Notes: generated from the sequence alone by a model not told the origin. A stretch of DNA of 64,000 bases from Thereva unica (GCA_949987705.1 OX465283.1:76517720-76581719), one strand, 5' to 3'; counted from the first letter of the stretch, positions 10,141 through 22,123 are shown. Program-made: numbers and translations.

Positions 10141-10700
10141 ATCCTTTCAGTTCTTATAGTCCAGTAAAATAAGGGTTTCACTTCGGAATCCTTTGTAACG
10201 GGGCGGTTTTTTTCGAGAACGAAGTAAACTCCGGTGTTGCTCAGGGTAGTCATCTTGCTCCTCTTCTTTTTAATATTTTCATCTCCGATCTATCGGAAAA
10301 ACTAACAAATATTCCACATTTATTCTACGCGGATGATCTCAAAATTTATAGCGTGAATAAAACCCAAACTGATGTTTCCTTCATGCAGACGAAAGTGAAT
10401 GCCTTACAAGACTGGTGCACCACGAACAAGGTAACACCAGCAAAGGCCATGCAATTACCTTCTCGCGTGGAAAAAACACACAGAAGCAGTACTATTATCT
10501 CAACGTCGTCCTAGACAAAAAACTTAATTTCAACCTACGATAATATTACTGCCAGAGCCAACAAACCTCTTGGTTTCATAAAGGAGGAGAGCAAAAAAGT
10601 TCGATAAAGTATTGGTTACAAAAACACTCTTCTGTTCTCTAGTCCGCGCTATCCTGGCATATGCTTGTCCTACCTGGGATCCCATATTCCAAGTAAGCAT
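10141..10700 (+). pseudogene. LINE reverse transcriptase fragment
   Basis: A decayed plus-strand RT palm. It holds the motif B region VNSGVAQGSHLAPLLFNIF, followed by the catalytic FYADDLKIYS (near 10320-10350). Frameshifts break the thumb region, but pieces such as KPLGFIK and LVRAILAYA-like readings remain up to about 10680. It resembles the LINE at 18370-22286 (SGVLQGSHLGPILF, YADDIKLY) in motif wording. Both ends are truncated. Confidence 0.75.
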
Positions 10701-11229
10701 CAAGATGACTCCTAACTCTGGAAGTTGGTAGTATAGAATCTCCGCTTTTAGAGGTTTAGGTAGAAAGTAGGTGATAGGGTTACAACAATACAGCGCCTAG
10801 CTGTTACCGCCGTTACTATTTCCCCGATCCTCCCATACGATTTTTTGTTCGTCTATCCAAAGCAAAGCCTATCCACATCCAGCCGCTTTGTAACTTTAGG
10901 TCGGCCACCCTGCATAAAGAAAACAATATATATTCGAAATAATTGTTTACAATTTTTTCTTTACCCTCCATTTTCCGATCAAACGTGAGATTTTCCGGAA
11001 AAGCACATAGGACATTTTTTGTCGAGAATTTTCGTAGCTTTATTGTTGACAGTTTTCCAATTTCGACGTTTATCCCGAGTTACGGCCGGGAGAGCGTCGG
11101 TAAATCCATTCAATCGAAATTTCTCTTGATTTTCACAAAGTATGGCCCGGAACTCAACGGTTACCTCTTCTGCTTTTGCTAAACTTTCCCCATTCCAACT
11201 TTCATTAACTTACAATTTTTTTTTCAGAA
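10701..11229. other. No gene recognised
   Basis: Short ORFs only; no family recognised. Confidence 0.4.
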
Positions 11230-11634
11230 GAAATCTCTGTACTGTATGTTCTGTTTGCGGCGTTTATTCTTCTTTGCACGTCTATCGTTTTATCGTTGTC
11301 TTCGCTGACTGTGGACCCCAGGTAGTTAAATTGGTTTACCCGTTCGAAGTTATGTTCCTCCATGTGGTGTTGTGGTTTCTTCTTCTTCTTTCCACCCTTG
11401 ACAGAATTAGAATTTTACTTTTTTCTGCATTTATTTGCAACCCTATGTCTTTGACTTCTTATTCCGTGAGTATTTCTCTAATATGACAGTGATCTACAAG
11501 GCAGCATAATGTATATCATCGGCATATCCTGCCAATTGTTTTGATTTGTTAACCAGGATTGCGTTCGCATCAATGTTTACTTTGCGAACTACTCCTTCTA
11601 TGTAGGCAGAGATTAAATAGCATGGGTGCCAGCC
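11230..11634 (-). pseudogene. LINE RT fragment (RTE-like) with YADD
   Basis: Minus-strand pieces in more than one frame read IEGVVRKVNIDANAILVNKS, then QLAGYADDIHYAA (catalytic YADD), EVKDIGLQINAEKSKILILS, and finally HNFERVNQFNYLGSTVS. The order matches the RT palm and the following region of the LINE at 37388-38907 (AYADDVALIGRS, MGLLINEAKTKYL, FTYLGTVL). Several stops and frameshifts show it is long dead. It is cut at 11634 by the adjacent MITE. Confidence 0.7.
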
Positions 11635-12072
11635 CGCATCTACGCAGGACCACGCAAAAAGCATGCGCAGAAGCAGGTGGAATGTGCTCGGTAGAATTGA
11701 AATTTACAACTCATGAGCAGGAGAATTTAGAATGTGTGCGTTGAACAAAAATATTTTTTCAGGTGCAGAGTAAATTGCGCGGTATTTTAGAGAAAGTTTG
11801 AAGATATGTATCTATCTGTATTACTATGAGTGAGTTTACACGGCTGCATGAAATTAAATTTAATTATTTGATGCACCCGTGTAAAATCGCTCTATATTAT
11901 TTCGATCTTGATTTTTTCCCAAAGGCACCAGAAGAATTTTATTTTCGGATAATTTTCAAACCCATACATATCTAGTAAAAAGAAATACTTCTGGCAACCC
12001 GGAGGACCTTTTACCTGCTCCTGCGCATTTCATTTCAACCGGGCACATTTTGCGTTGTCCTGCGTAGATGCG
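11635..12072. mobile_element. MITE with ends CGCATCTACGCAGGAC
   Basis: Inverted ends: CGCATCTACGCAGGACCACG at 11635 and the reverse complement ending at 12072. A second block of similarity (TGCGCAGAAGCAGGT against TGCGCAGGAGCAGGT) lies further in, after an indel. No clear target duplication and no ORF. It contains a small palindrome (11828-11892). Confidence 0.65.
11828..11892. repeat. 65-bp near-perfect palindrome (micro-MITE)
   Basis: The arms begin GAGTGAGTTTACACGGCTGC and pair across the AAATTAAATTTAATTATTT centre, with about five mismatches. Flanks are TAT on the left and TAT on the right, suggesting a TA or TAT duplication and a nested insertion. Confidence 0.65.
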
Positions 12073-12104
12073 ACGAGTTTTACGACAACACATCCTATAC
12101 CTCG

Positions 12105-13470
12105 GCGTCAGGTAGCCTGCTCAGGACCTTGTCCCCCGAAGGATCATAAATCTCAATAAAGTAATCTGTGCAATTCGAGGCCACCCGGTAATAGGCTTTT
12201 CTGCCACCCTGATCCTAAGAATTGCGCAATCAAACTTGTAGCCAATTTGATACCCCTTTGCCTCAGCTCTTTAATAGTCTTTTAGTCTACAGAGAAAGTC
12301 ATCTTAGTGAATGGTGTGAGGTGCACTTTTGAGGTGCACTCTCCACTCCTACTCTCAGAGTCGAGTTTTAGACCCATAATGTCAGTAGGGTCTTCTGGGA
12401 AGCACCCGAGCACAACGTATACGGTATACAACGTATACGATTCGCGGCAGCTTGTCTTCATCAACGAAGCTTGCTCCTTCCAGGGCTTAGGGCAGCCCAT
12501 CACAAGGGGCGTACCCTCAACTCGGCTATTGCCTACAGAAGACTCCCGGATAATCAGTAGCAAGCAAGCCCATTCTGACACTTATGGTCACATTATGGGT
12601 ACGTCTAACTTCTTTTCTGAAGGCTTTTCAAACTGTTACCCCGTTTATGACTAGGTTCAACCTAGGTTCAACCCGGGTTCAACCCAGTCATAAACGGATG
12701 TTGAGTTGAAACTGGGTCCACTCAACCCAACTCAGCTCTCCTACCTGGATCGAGTTGATATTTTACCTCATATACGCAGGTTGAGTTGAAATTGAGTTGA
12801 AGTGACATTTCTCTTGTTTGTTTACTATCCGTGAAGTCCGCATTCGGCGTTAGTTTTATGTTCGATGTTTTTTCTGGTACAAGAAAAATAAATTATTTCG
12901 TTATCAATTTTTACATATCTATAAATGAAAATTTTACACAAAAAGCTGAGGTTATGTTTTGATATCAATTCAACTCGATTTCAACCCAAAGTGAACTCAA
13001 CTCAACATAATATACGGTGGTCGAAATTTCAACTCAATCTCGACTCAACTTTTCGACCTATTCATAAACGGGGTATGTAGCTGTTTTGCCATTTTATTGT
13101 GGCCTGGAGAAGATCCAAAGGATTTCTTATTAAGAATATCGGTATCCCTTTCTTCCTCGGGGGCCACGCAGACCCTAGCCGCTACATGAGAGTAGCCAGC
13201 TTCCAGAAATTGCCGAAAATATTTTCGGCCCCGTCTTCTCAAAACAGTCGATTTTTTCGGGTCGCCTCTTCGATTAGGTGCCCGAACTTCCGCTGGTGGA
13301 CCGCTAAGAAGTTCTTTCTCCAATGAAGGAGTGATTTCAGCGAACTCCATCGCGGTTTGCGGACTCCGACTACTCTCCTTGAAGAGGGATCCTTCAAATT
13401 CCCCTTCCCTGGAGTCACATTTGGCACCCACCTGCATGAGTTTAGAAATATCCAACTGGCCTTGCAGGTT
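12105..13470 (-). pseudogene. Decayed element ORF, DUF4780-like, split by a MITE
   Basis: A minus-strand ORF can be followed in pieces. The N-terminal part (about 13455-13088) has a basic stretch RRRGRKYFRQFLEAGYSH. The middle (about 12610-12300) has GCPKPWKEQASLMKTS and TLYTVYVVLGCFPEDPTDIM. The C-terminal part (about 12210-12110) has YYRVASNCTDYFIEIYDPSG. The order and wording resemble insect transposon-associated proteins with a DUF4780 domain, a resemblance I judge by eye. A MITE (12639-13073) interrupts it, and frameshifts separate the C-terminal part. A second diverged copy lies at 33060-33720 on the same strand, which supports a repeated, element-borne gene. Confidence 0.55.
12639..13073. 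mobile_element. 435-bp MITE, TA target duplication
   Basis: Ends are CCCCGTTTATGACTAGGTTC (12639) and the reverse complement of CCCCGTTTATGAATAGGTCG (ending 13073), each flanked by TA (12637-12638, 13074-13075). The interior is rich in GTTGAGTTGA/TCAACTCAA units in both orientations. The homologous uninterrupted sequence near 33565-33580 has a single TA at this point, which acts as an empty site. TA duplication suggests mobilisation by a Tc1/mariner-type transposase. Confidence 0.85.
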
Positions 13471-15479
13471 GCCCTTTTGAGGCTGTGGAAGCCTCAGAAG
13501 TGTTTGCAGCGTTGAGCAGTGCTAAGTGGATCGCAAAAGTGCTAATTGGTTCTCGCGACCGTACACCTTAGCTAACTTATTTCTTGAAACACTGAGTTCT
13601 AATACTTTGATCAATGTGCTTTTTAGATAATTTTTGGAGTTGAAAACTTCAATTGATTATCAGAATCCGAGGCGTTATTATTTGTTTATTTTTTGAAACT
13701 GCTCCCAAAAGCCCACCCAGCCAGAACCTCACCCCTTCATCGCTTAAAATAGGTGCTTGCTAGAATATTGCTCTCAAGTTTATTTGAAGATAGTCGCGGA
13801 AGCGTGTCCTTTCTCGTTCTTCATCACATTAAGCTCCTAGTAACTAGCACTTCTGATTATGTTTTTACTTAAAGTTAAACTATTTCTCAGCAACTTCCCG
13901 CAATAGAATCTAAGTTTGGGTTTTTTCCCTTTTATCCAAAAACCATTTTTGGGTCCGAGTCCCTTATTTTCGGAAGTTTGTATTTCGCACACGTACATGG
14001 ACAAGCAAAAAAGACTTGATAACTTTACTTGTTAAAAAGATTTTCCTGTTGTTTGCTATCTTTTTTAATTTGTGCAAATTTCGTCCTTGGCTGGAGGAGA
14101 GGGAGCAAAGGGCCTTTTTCCTAATTTAAATATTTTTTTCTGAAGGGAAATGGGTATAAAAAAGTTGTTTCCAAGAGTAATTAAATCATTCTATTCTAGC
14201 TCTAGTCGAAGTTTATTTAAATCTAGCGTAGGGAAAAAGTTCTGTTAATGGATGGGCTGCTTAAATGCAAATTCGTGGATTTTTTACTGTAGTGGATGCC
14301 GGACTGGACTGGGTATTAATAGATTGGGTCAGGAATTAAAATTATTTTGTCCACTGCCTTTGTCATTGTTATTAGATCTTTCCTTCACTTTTATAAAAGA
14401 ATTAATTTTGTGACTGGAATATTATTTTTTGACAGCGTTCTAATTGGATTTAAATCTTTTTTCTATTTTCCTCTATTCTTTTTGTTTGATTAATTGTATT
14501 TTATTATTGATTGTCTGTGCAGTCCTATTGCGAACATGAAAAATGGCATCCATTTCTGAAAAATGTGTACATTGGCAGTGTTGTTCAATTTGTTAAGATG
14601 GTTGATATTTAATTTGCCTTGGTGCTTTTTTGGTATATGAAGACTGGAGTATTAGATGGGGTAGTTGCTGTTATAGGGCAGTGGTTGGAGCGTGTCTCCA
14701 CACGGAATAAATAAAACAAGAAAACAATTCTAATTTATTAAGAAGCGACCCCTTTCCAGTTTTTTATACGAAGTTTTCATATACTTTCTAGCAATTGGTC
14801 ATCCTACGCTTCTTTTCCCTGATATTCTACCTTTAAAAATCCTGGCTGGCATTCTTTCTTCAGAAGATCGTACAATGGGTGGGTCCGAGCCATCATTGTT
14901 TACTCAATTTTATTTCTGTGACTATATTTATTTCGTCGTATACAGATCCTGGCCTGGCAAGTGGTTAAGCCGGGTTTTCATTAGTTGAATTAGTGGTAGA
15001 ATGACTCACGTACTTTTAAGCCAGCAGAGTAACTTTACCATGGTACTGTCCTACTATACTCTAGTTCCTTTGCTGCCGTTTCTAACAGTGGAGTGCAACA
15101 AAGTGGTTTAAACTACATATATGAATCTGTGAAATTTAGTGAATTTAATTGTTATATCAAAAACAAAAAAAATTTCTTTTTGTTTCTCCTAATAATTTTT
15201 AAATTTTTTGTAGGATTTTCTTGGGATATTTGACATTTTTGTTAGTTTCATCATGTTCGTCCATTTTAAACACACTTTTCTTTCAATTGGTGTTTTGAAG
15301 ACAACTTGGGTGCCGTGACACCACCACCTCTAGTATTTACACAAAAAATACGTATTTACTGACGTAACCACAGCAAGTCGGGCCTTTAGAATATAGAACT
15401 GCAGGAAACGCCCCCGCGTATAAAATCCGTATACGTAACCGTAGTGAAATCTTGGTCAGTCGACTGTCAAATTGGGCTA
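13471..15479. other. No gene recognised
   Basis: About 2 kb without a convincing ORF, RNA gene or element end. Composition is AT-rich. Confidence 0.5.
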
Positions 15480-15487
15480 GTTGATTG

Positions 15488-16554
15488 CAGGGCCGGCGCG
15501 TGGTTGTTTTGCGCCCGGTGCAGTAGGCAAATTTGCGCCCCATCAGCTAAACATTTAATAAAAAGATTCTTTCATCTGGATCGCAAGGACGGGAAATACA
15601 CATGGCACTTCTAATTTGGTAACAATTTACTTCTTTTTTTTCAATAAATTCCTGAAAAGGAACAACATTTCGTAAATCTATCAAAAATCCTTTTGTGCTA
15701 GCCTTAAAATATCTGACCACTGCTGAGCTTCCTCAGACATTTCTTTTTGCAACGGAGACTTTACTGTTTTATTCACCCTGAATGTTAATTCTATTTCTTT
15801 CCACCATTTAAAATTTTCCATATTGGTAAAACTTTGCCACCTTTTTTTACTAGTCTTCACAATCAGTATATCCCGAAACAGCAAAGTGAACTCTAGTTTC
15901 CTTGTTTTGAAAAAGATTACAAAAAACAAGAACAAAAGATGGAGTTTTTTAAAATTTAGTAAACCAACCAAAATCTATTAACTAATTTAAGACTGTTATT
16001 TACCATTACTGTAATACCTTGGATCTATCGTAGCAGGGAAATATTTTGAGTATTTACCTAACTTTCTTCAACTACATCCATTTTTCTTTGTGTGAGTTGT
16101 CATGGTGCATTTTACAAATTTTTTAAAAAGTGCTCCAGAATGAAATTCTTTTGTGTTTCGTCTCGCTCATTCTACTGCTCAATTCTGTATTTACTTCTCA
16201 TGTTAAAATTTGAGAGCCACAGTTGAATGAGAGATTTTTTCTCACTTGGTGGATTTTTCTTCTGAAATTTTTACTTTTGCCTCTCTTGTTTCACTTTTTG
16301 AGCAGAAATTATATGAAAATCTCGAAGCAAAAATCTCGTGTAACTTCCTGAACGAGGGGAGTAAATTTTCGCCGCTTTTTATCGCGTGAGATAGTACTGA
16401 GACAGAATTTGTTTAATTTCTTGAAAATTTGTGTAAGTTCATGTAATTTCATTTTTTCCAATTATTTTTTTTTTTAAATCTTCTGAACTAGCGCCCTCGT
16501 TCAATGGCGCCCGGTGCGAGTGCTCCATTCGCACCTATGAAAGCGCCGCCCCTG
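15488..16554. mobile_element. hAT element, 8-bp target duplication
   Basis: Ends are CAGGGCCGGCGCGTGG (15488) and the reverse complement of CAGGGGCGGCGCTTTC (ending 16554). The 8-bp flanks are GTTGATTG (15480-15487) and GTTGACTG (16555-16562), differing at one base. CAGGG termini and 8-bp duplications define hAT elements. At 1067 bp it is far too short to be autonomous, but it retains a transposase fragment. The one mismatch indicates some age. Confidence 0.9.
15681..15860 (-). pseudogene. hAT transposase fragment (ZMYM1/DUF4371-like)
   Basis: The minus-strand reading contains SFTNMENFKWWKEIELTFR, NKTVKSPLQKEMSEEAQQW and SDILRLAQK. This matches the segment between the TTF-type zinc finger and the DUF4371 catalytic region of hAT transposases related to ZMYM1 (pattern HxxxMNxWxEL, then KxxTIDKxLQxQIxxExxxW). 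The frame ends at a stop at 15681 and nothing of the DDE core follows. It agrees with the hAT ends that surround it. Confidence 0.6.
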
Positions 16555-16562
16555 GTTGACTG

Positions 16563-17329
16563 TCAAATTATATCTGATTTGTTTACATTAACATAAAATA
16601 CCATCAACTGGTTAGAATTCGGAGTGAAAAGCGTGCAGCATTCGCGCGTTTGGCTTGCCGGTGGACGCTAAACAATCGAGGACCTACTATACTACTTTCT
16701 GAAATGCGCATAACCGTGTCAAAATTTTGGTGTAGGATTTAGCCATATCTTAAGGCTCCAATTTACACACAGGTCGCCGGCAGGCCGTGGCCTAAAAGTT
16801 TTCGCCTGGAGGCCAAGTATCACCGGCCTCGAACTGTATGGGGCCTGCAATCCAAGAAATCGTATTTATCGTCAGTTGGTGCCTGAAGATCTGAACTGCT
16901 ATTCACTCTCAAGCCGTGCATTTACGGCAAGAATTCACGCCGTATCCACTCGAAACGGAAAAAAGGCGCGAAAACCATCCACACTCACGTTCGCACTAGT
17001 TCGCGGGTGTTAACGGCGTGAATCTGGAGCCGCGGTGAGGTCAGGAACATTTTTGTACTTGAATTAATAACCTGCTATGCTAAGCCTTCGCCTGTGTATC
17101 CGTAAGGATCATAACTTCACCTGCATGCCACGGCCTGTCAGGCGAGTACCTGAAGTATCATCCCTCAGTCAGACTGAGTCAAGTTTAGTCGTGCCTGCCG
17201 ACCTGGTCTGAAAGGCCACTGCCTACTGGCGGCCTGCAAGTGATGGGGGTCTGTTTCTAGAAAAAAAAACGTGATATTTACCAAGACCTTTAACTTTGTT
17301 TGGCAGAGTGGTACTCATTTGAACCGTTG
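16563..17329. other. GC-rich non-coding DNA, weak inverted repeats
   Basis: CAGGTCGCCGGCAGGC near 16771 partly pairs with GCCTGCCGACCTG near 17191. A second partial pairing is GGCAGGCCGTGGC with GCCACGGCCTGTC near 17130. This may be a degenerate MITE of about 450 bp; boundaries and duplication could not be set. Confidence 0.4.
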
Positions 17330-17539
17330 AGCCGCGTCTCCACCAACCGAACATGTTCGCCGAACAGTGTTCAACAGACATTTGTGATGTCCGCCGAACA
17401 TTGTTCGGTGTTGTAGCGAACATTGGAGCTATTGAAAATGTTCGTCGAACATGTTTGGGAACCAAATGTGGAATGTTTGTCCGTTTTTATGTTCGCGAAC
17501 ACTGTTCGGCAAACATGTTCGGTTGGTGGAGACGCGGCT
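17330..17539. mobile_element. 210-bp palindromic MITE
   Basis: Ends AGCCGCGTCTCCACCAACCG (17330) and its exact complement ending at 17539. Pairing continues inward as AACATGTTCGCCGAACAGTGTTC with two mismatches. The interior is built of GTTCG/CGAAC steps. A target duplication is not certain (TTG on the left, TTA on the right). Confidence 0.85.
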
Positions 17540-18369
17540 TTACAGTTTAATTTTAAATCGAAATTTATATAAAGTGAGTTAGTTTGTGTGTCAGCAAACA
17601 GACTAAGAAAGGTTTTCGTTTACAAAATTGGTAAGTTAATTATTTTATAATGGATTTTTGTTGATTCAACCGATTGTGCATTGTTTTCATTGAATTATGT
17701 AAAATTTAAAAATGCTATCCCAAGCAACCTTCAGCCCTTTTAGTTGCTGAAGGGTTGAAAATTGTCTGCCGTTGGCGAAAACGGACTATAACTCCCCAAA
17801 GAAATTTTAATAAGTTGACTTACATTATTATTTCATTTAAAAATACACATTTTCTGTAAACAAACAAACAACTACTAGCCCGGGGAAATTAGCAAAAAAA
17901 CGCACGAGATTGGACAAAATTACAGAATGGCTGAAAATTGGTCCATAGATTCCTTGTGACTTTCTAATGTCAATTTCGGATTCCAAAAGAAAAAAAACAT
18001 GGTCGCCGAAGATATAGGGGTTTTCCCTAGTTTTCCGTGTACCTCGGTTTTTATAAGTCATACAACCCCGTGCGAGGAACCAAAATGTTGACAATGAAAT
18101 TCTCTACAACTTTAGTTCTTACAAAAATGTTGACCCGATTAACCCTTTGAAAGTTATTCAAGGCCAAAGTTTTCGAAAATCCCTTTTTGGCCAAAATTTC
18201 ACCCAAAAACTGGAAATTTCGAAATTTTTTTTTGATTAACACAAAACGATGAACACAAAACGTTATAGCTTACAAAAAGTCCACGTATTCAAGATCGAAG
18301 TTTGCAAATATCTCTTTTTGGCCAAAAAATCATTCAAAACTTTCTTTTTTTTCGAAAATTGTATTTTAT
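17540..18369. other. No gene recognised; possible LINE 5' region
   Basis: AT-rich. The phrase CTTTTTGGCCAAAAA occurs at about 18180 and 18316, and a related phrase (TTTTTTAGCCAAAAAATGA) occurs just past the LINE 3' end at 22314. The LINE may therefore have inserted into a repeated sequence. Confidence 0.4.
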
Positions 18370-18377
18370 AGGCAATA

Positions 18378-19268
18378 ATGTTTGGTATAAGTTGTTTTAC
18401 CGCCACTTCTTCCTCCTGCACTTTTAGCTCCTCGGCTTCTGTCCATCCCATATTGGACGATATCAAAAGGAATACAAAACGTGTAAGGGTTGATATCGAA
18501 TCGCTATCATCAGCAGTGATTCAAAATCACAATGCCCTGAGCTCTCTGTCCTCAAGATTGGAGAGCGTCGTTGTTTCAAATAAGACATCCTCAGCGACGG
18601 TAGAATCTGATGACGCCGTGCAGGTTGAGGAGCAGCCTTTGCCTTTACACTGCCCCGCGGCTACTTCTCGTTCGGAGAATGTCTTTTTGCCTCAGGAGGC
18701 CGTCATTCCAATCGTACCTAGTACTAAGGCGCGTCGTAAAAGTCGCAGGAAAAATCGAGATCGCCAAGCCATCACTGGTGACGGTGTCAACTTGAGCTCC
18801 TTGCCCCGCGTTCCAGAGATTGAGTCGACCTCTAGGCCGGTCTCGGTATCCACCTCCTTGCCTCTAATAGTGGCCAACCCCCCCGTCACTGAAGCTACAG
18901 TTCCCCAAGAACCGTTCACCCCCCTAGTTACGATACCGAGACCCTTAAATATCTTTATATCACGATTCTCTCCTGAAACTATGACGGAGTCTGTCTGTGA
19001 ATATATGAGGAAGAAATCTATAGACCCTGGAATTGTTTCATGCAGAAAAGTCAGCAAGGCTTCCAAGCCTGTTGCTTCTTTTGTCTTGTCTGCACCGCCC
19101 GTTATTGCCGAGACTCTTTTAGACCCTGGCTTCTGGCCTGCTTGTGCCCTTACCAAGCTTTTTGTTCCCCGTACCCGTACTCGAGCCCATCACTCAAACG
19201 TCTCCATTCCGAGCTCACCAAGGAGGTCAAAAAACTCGAGACGCTTGCCCTCTACTACCAGAACGTAA
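18378..19268 (+). pseudogene. LINE ORF1 protein
   Basis: About 296 codons. The N-terminal part is Ser-rich with a possible coiled coil (DDIKRNTKRVRVDIESLSSA). A basic region (KARRKSRRKNRDRQ) follows at about residues 117-130, probably nucleic-acid binding. The C-terminal domain reads PRPLNIFISRFSPETMTESV, YMRKKSIDPGIVSCRK, and DPGFWPACALTKLFVPR, a block found in ORF1 proteins of insect LINEs of this type; its last part overlaps the ORF2 frame. No zinc knuckles are seen. The frame appears open to its stop; the exact initiating codon is uncertain because upstream sequence is AT-rich. It would bind the element RNA. Confidence 0.7.
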
Positions 19269-22123
19269 GGGGGACAAGATCAAAAACTAACGACATCCTT
19301 CAGTCATCCGCGGCTAGCGGGTTCGATGTCATAGCATTCACGGAAACCTGGCTCCACGAAGGCTTTCTTAATGCTGAACTCTTCGATTCCTCCTACCAAG
19401 TCTTTCGGAGGGACCGTTACACTGACTCGGAAGCTCGTGGGGGCGGCGTACTTCTTGCTTGCCGCAGTCACCTTAACTGTAACCCAATTACGCTTCCTAG
19501 TTTCTCTAACCACTTGGACATTGAGCTTGTCGCTCTCAAGATTTCCTTTTCTAAATCAAATCTATTCCTGCTGTGCTGCTATATCCAACCAGATATGATT
19601 AGCACACTTGACGATGGAGGCAAAAGCCTCTATGATATTCTCATCTCTTGTGTTGATTATAGCCTGAGTATGATGAACACTGGGGATGAATTACTTCTAC
19701 TTGGGGACTTAAATTTACCCAATATTCAGTGGGTATTTGACGAAGTTGACGATAACTACCTCCCTGAAGGCAATATTAATTCTAAGGAATCCTGTTTTCT
19801 CAATTCCTTATTCTCACTCGGCCTTAATCGAATGAGTGGTGTGACTAATGTGTTAGGGAGGCAGTTGGATCTTGTATTCTTTACTGACTCAGGAAACATG
19901 ATTGTTGAACCCAGTCCAATAGTCATGACGTCCGTCGACAATTACCACCCTCCTCTCTTGCTAAATTACTGCTTCAACTCAAAGAACAATCCTTGTCCGG
20001 AGGCGGTAACTCACTCCTTCAACTTTATGAAGGCTAACTTTAATGAACTCTCATCTAAGCTTGCCTTGATTAATTTCAACAGCTTACTTTCCGCAAATGA
20101 GTTGGATGTCGATGTGGCACGGTTTTATACCGTACTATACGAAGCTATCGTTTCATGTGTACCTTTTGAGCCCCAAAAATTGCGCAGTTCATCTCCACCT
20201 TGGTACAACAATGAACTGAAGCATTTAAGGAATCAGAAAAATAGACTCTAGAAGACCTATTTAAAGAGAAAGGAACCTCCGAGTCTTACTACATTTACTG
20301 ATTGCTATAACAGATTTCGTTTACTCTCTTCTGCTCTGTATAGTGAATATCTCAGCAGCATGAGGGACCAGGTGTATACTGATCCTAGAAACTTCTTTAA
20401 ATTTGTCAACTCTAAGAAAAAAGTCGATAACTACCCAAATACTATGCAGCACACTAACTGGTCTAGTAGTGAGTCTTCCTCGATTTGCAACATGTTTGCT
20501 TCATTCTTTCATCAATCTTTCACTCCTTCCAACTTTCAGCCTAATGACAATAATTTTCGTCACATAACTCCACACCGAGAGGCTACTAGATTATCTCTTT
20601 CAATTTCCAGTGACGATATGAAACATATTGATGAACTCCCTTACGATTTCACTTCCGGCCCTGACGGTATCCCTCCTGCTGTCCTTAAATCCTGTGTGGA
20701 GGTTCTCCAGTCTCCACTGAAAACCCTTTTTAAAAAATCCTTAGATAAAGGGTATTTCCCTACTCCTTAGAAGAATTCGCTCATAATTCCCATTCACAAA
20801 AGTGGTAGCAAGAACGAAATATCGAATTACAGACCAATTGCCAAGCTGTCTGTCATACCAAAGCTTTTTGAGTCAATCATTTATTATTCTGCAATCGTGC
20901 CCATCTGCAAGAAACTTATTTCTACGAACCAACATGGTTTTCTTTCAGCTCGTTCCACTACCACCAATCTTCTTGAATTCACTTCCCATGCTGTTGAAGG
21001 CTTCGTTTCCGGTTGCCAAACTGATTGTGTTTACACTGATTTCAGTAAGGGATTTGACAAGCTTTCCCACTCCATTATACTTTTCAAACTAAAAAAGTTA
21101 GGTTTCCCTGAAGCCCTTCTATTATGGTTCCAGTCCTACTTAGCTGACAGGACCTACCAAGTCCTTTTCCGTGGATCCAAATCCGCGACCATTGAGGCGT
21201 CATCCGGTGTCCTTCAAGGCAGTCATCTTGGCCCTATCCTCTTTATTCTTTCTATTGATGATATTGTTACCTTGCTAAGACACTGCAGAATCCTGATTTA
21301 TGCTGATGACATCAAATTGTACCGTCACGTAAAGAGTATGGAGGACTGCAAACTTTTGCAAGTCGACCTCGACACCTTTTACTCTTGGTGCGCTAACAAC
21401 AACCTGGTTCTTAATATTAGTAAATGCGAAGTCATGACTTTTTGTAGGCGACGTGATCCTATAATTTATAACTACTCATTTTCTAGTGAGGGTGTCCCCC
21501 GTGTTAATTTTGTCAAAGATCTCGGGATTAGATTTGACACCAAGCTGGACTTTGCTTCTCATATCAATTATATTTCTACCAAGAGCAGCTTAGTCTTGGG
21601 TTTTATTAAAAGGTGGTCCAAAGAATTTAATAGCACCCTGATCACTAAACACCTCTACATCTCCCTTGTCAGACCTTTACTTGAATATGCGTCCCAGGTT
21701 TGGTCTCCTTACTATTCTTCGCATGTTGGAAAAATTGAGTCGGTTCAACGTAGGTTCGTTCGATTCGCATTGAATCACCTTCCTTGGGAAGACCCTTTAA
21801 TTCTTCCACCATATGAATACCGACTTAAGTTACTCAACTTAAACACTCTCCACAAGCGTCGTGAGGTGGCCGATGTTGTTTTCGTCCACCAGCTTCTTAA
21901 TGGACGTGTCGACTCAGGTTTTCTAAGTCGCCGTGCGTCGTTTAGAGAGAGCCGATACAATCTGAGAGGACCACCGCTCTTACACATCAACTCCTCTAAC
22001 ACCAATTATGGCCGATTTGAGCCTGTTAATCGCATGTTCATTAATGTAAATAAAAATATTAATGTTTTTAGCGTGAGCACTAACAAAGATCTCCTTAAAA
22101 GGAGTCTCTTTAATCTTTCATGA
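19237..22123 (+). pseudogene. LINE ORF2: endonuclease and reverse transcriptase
   Basis: One frame runs from before 19237 to a stop at 22121-22123. Endonuclease motifs are LALYYQNVRG, DVIAFTETWLHEGF, LLLLGDLNLPNIQW, and GRQLDLVFF; the expected SDH appears as VDNYH, so a catalytic position is altered. RT motifs are TSGPDGIPPAVLKSC, ISNYRPIAKLSVIPKLFE, motif A VYTDFSKGFDKLSH, motif B SSGVLQGSHLGPILF, and YADDIKLY. Two in-frame TAG codons interrupt it (20249-20251 and 20768-20770); both sit where Trp is expected or plausible, so TGG to TAG changes are likely. Otherwise the frame is intact over about 960 codons. It would nick target DNA and prime reverse transcription there. Confidence 0.9.

Noticed and set aside
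17223..17550. Overlapping ORFs on both strands with repeated NMFGWWRRGS/T
   Set aside because: Both translate the arms of the 210-bp palindromic MITE.
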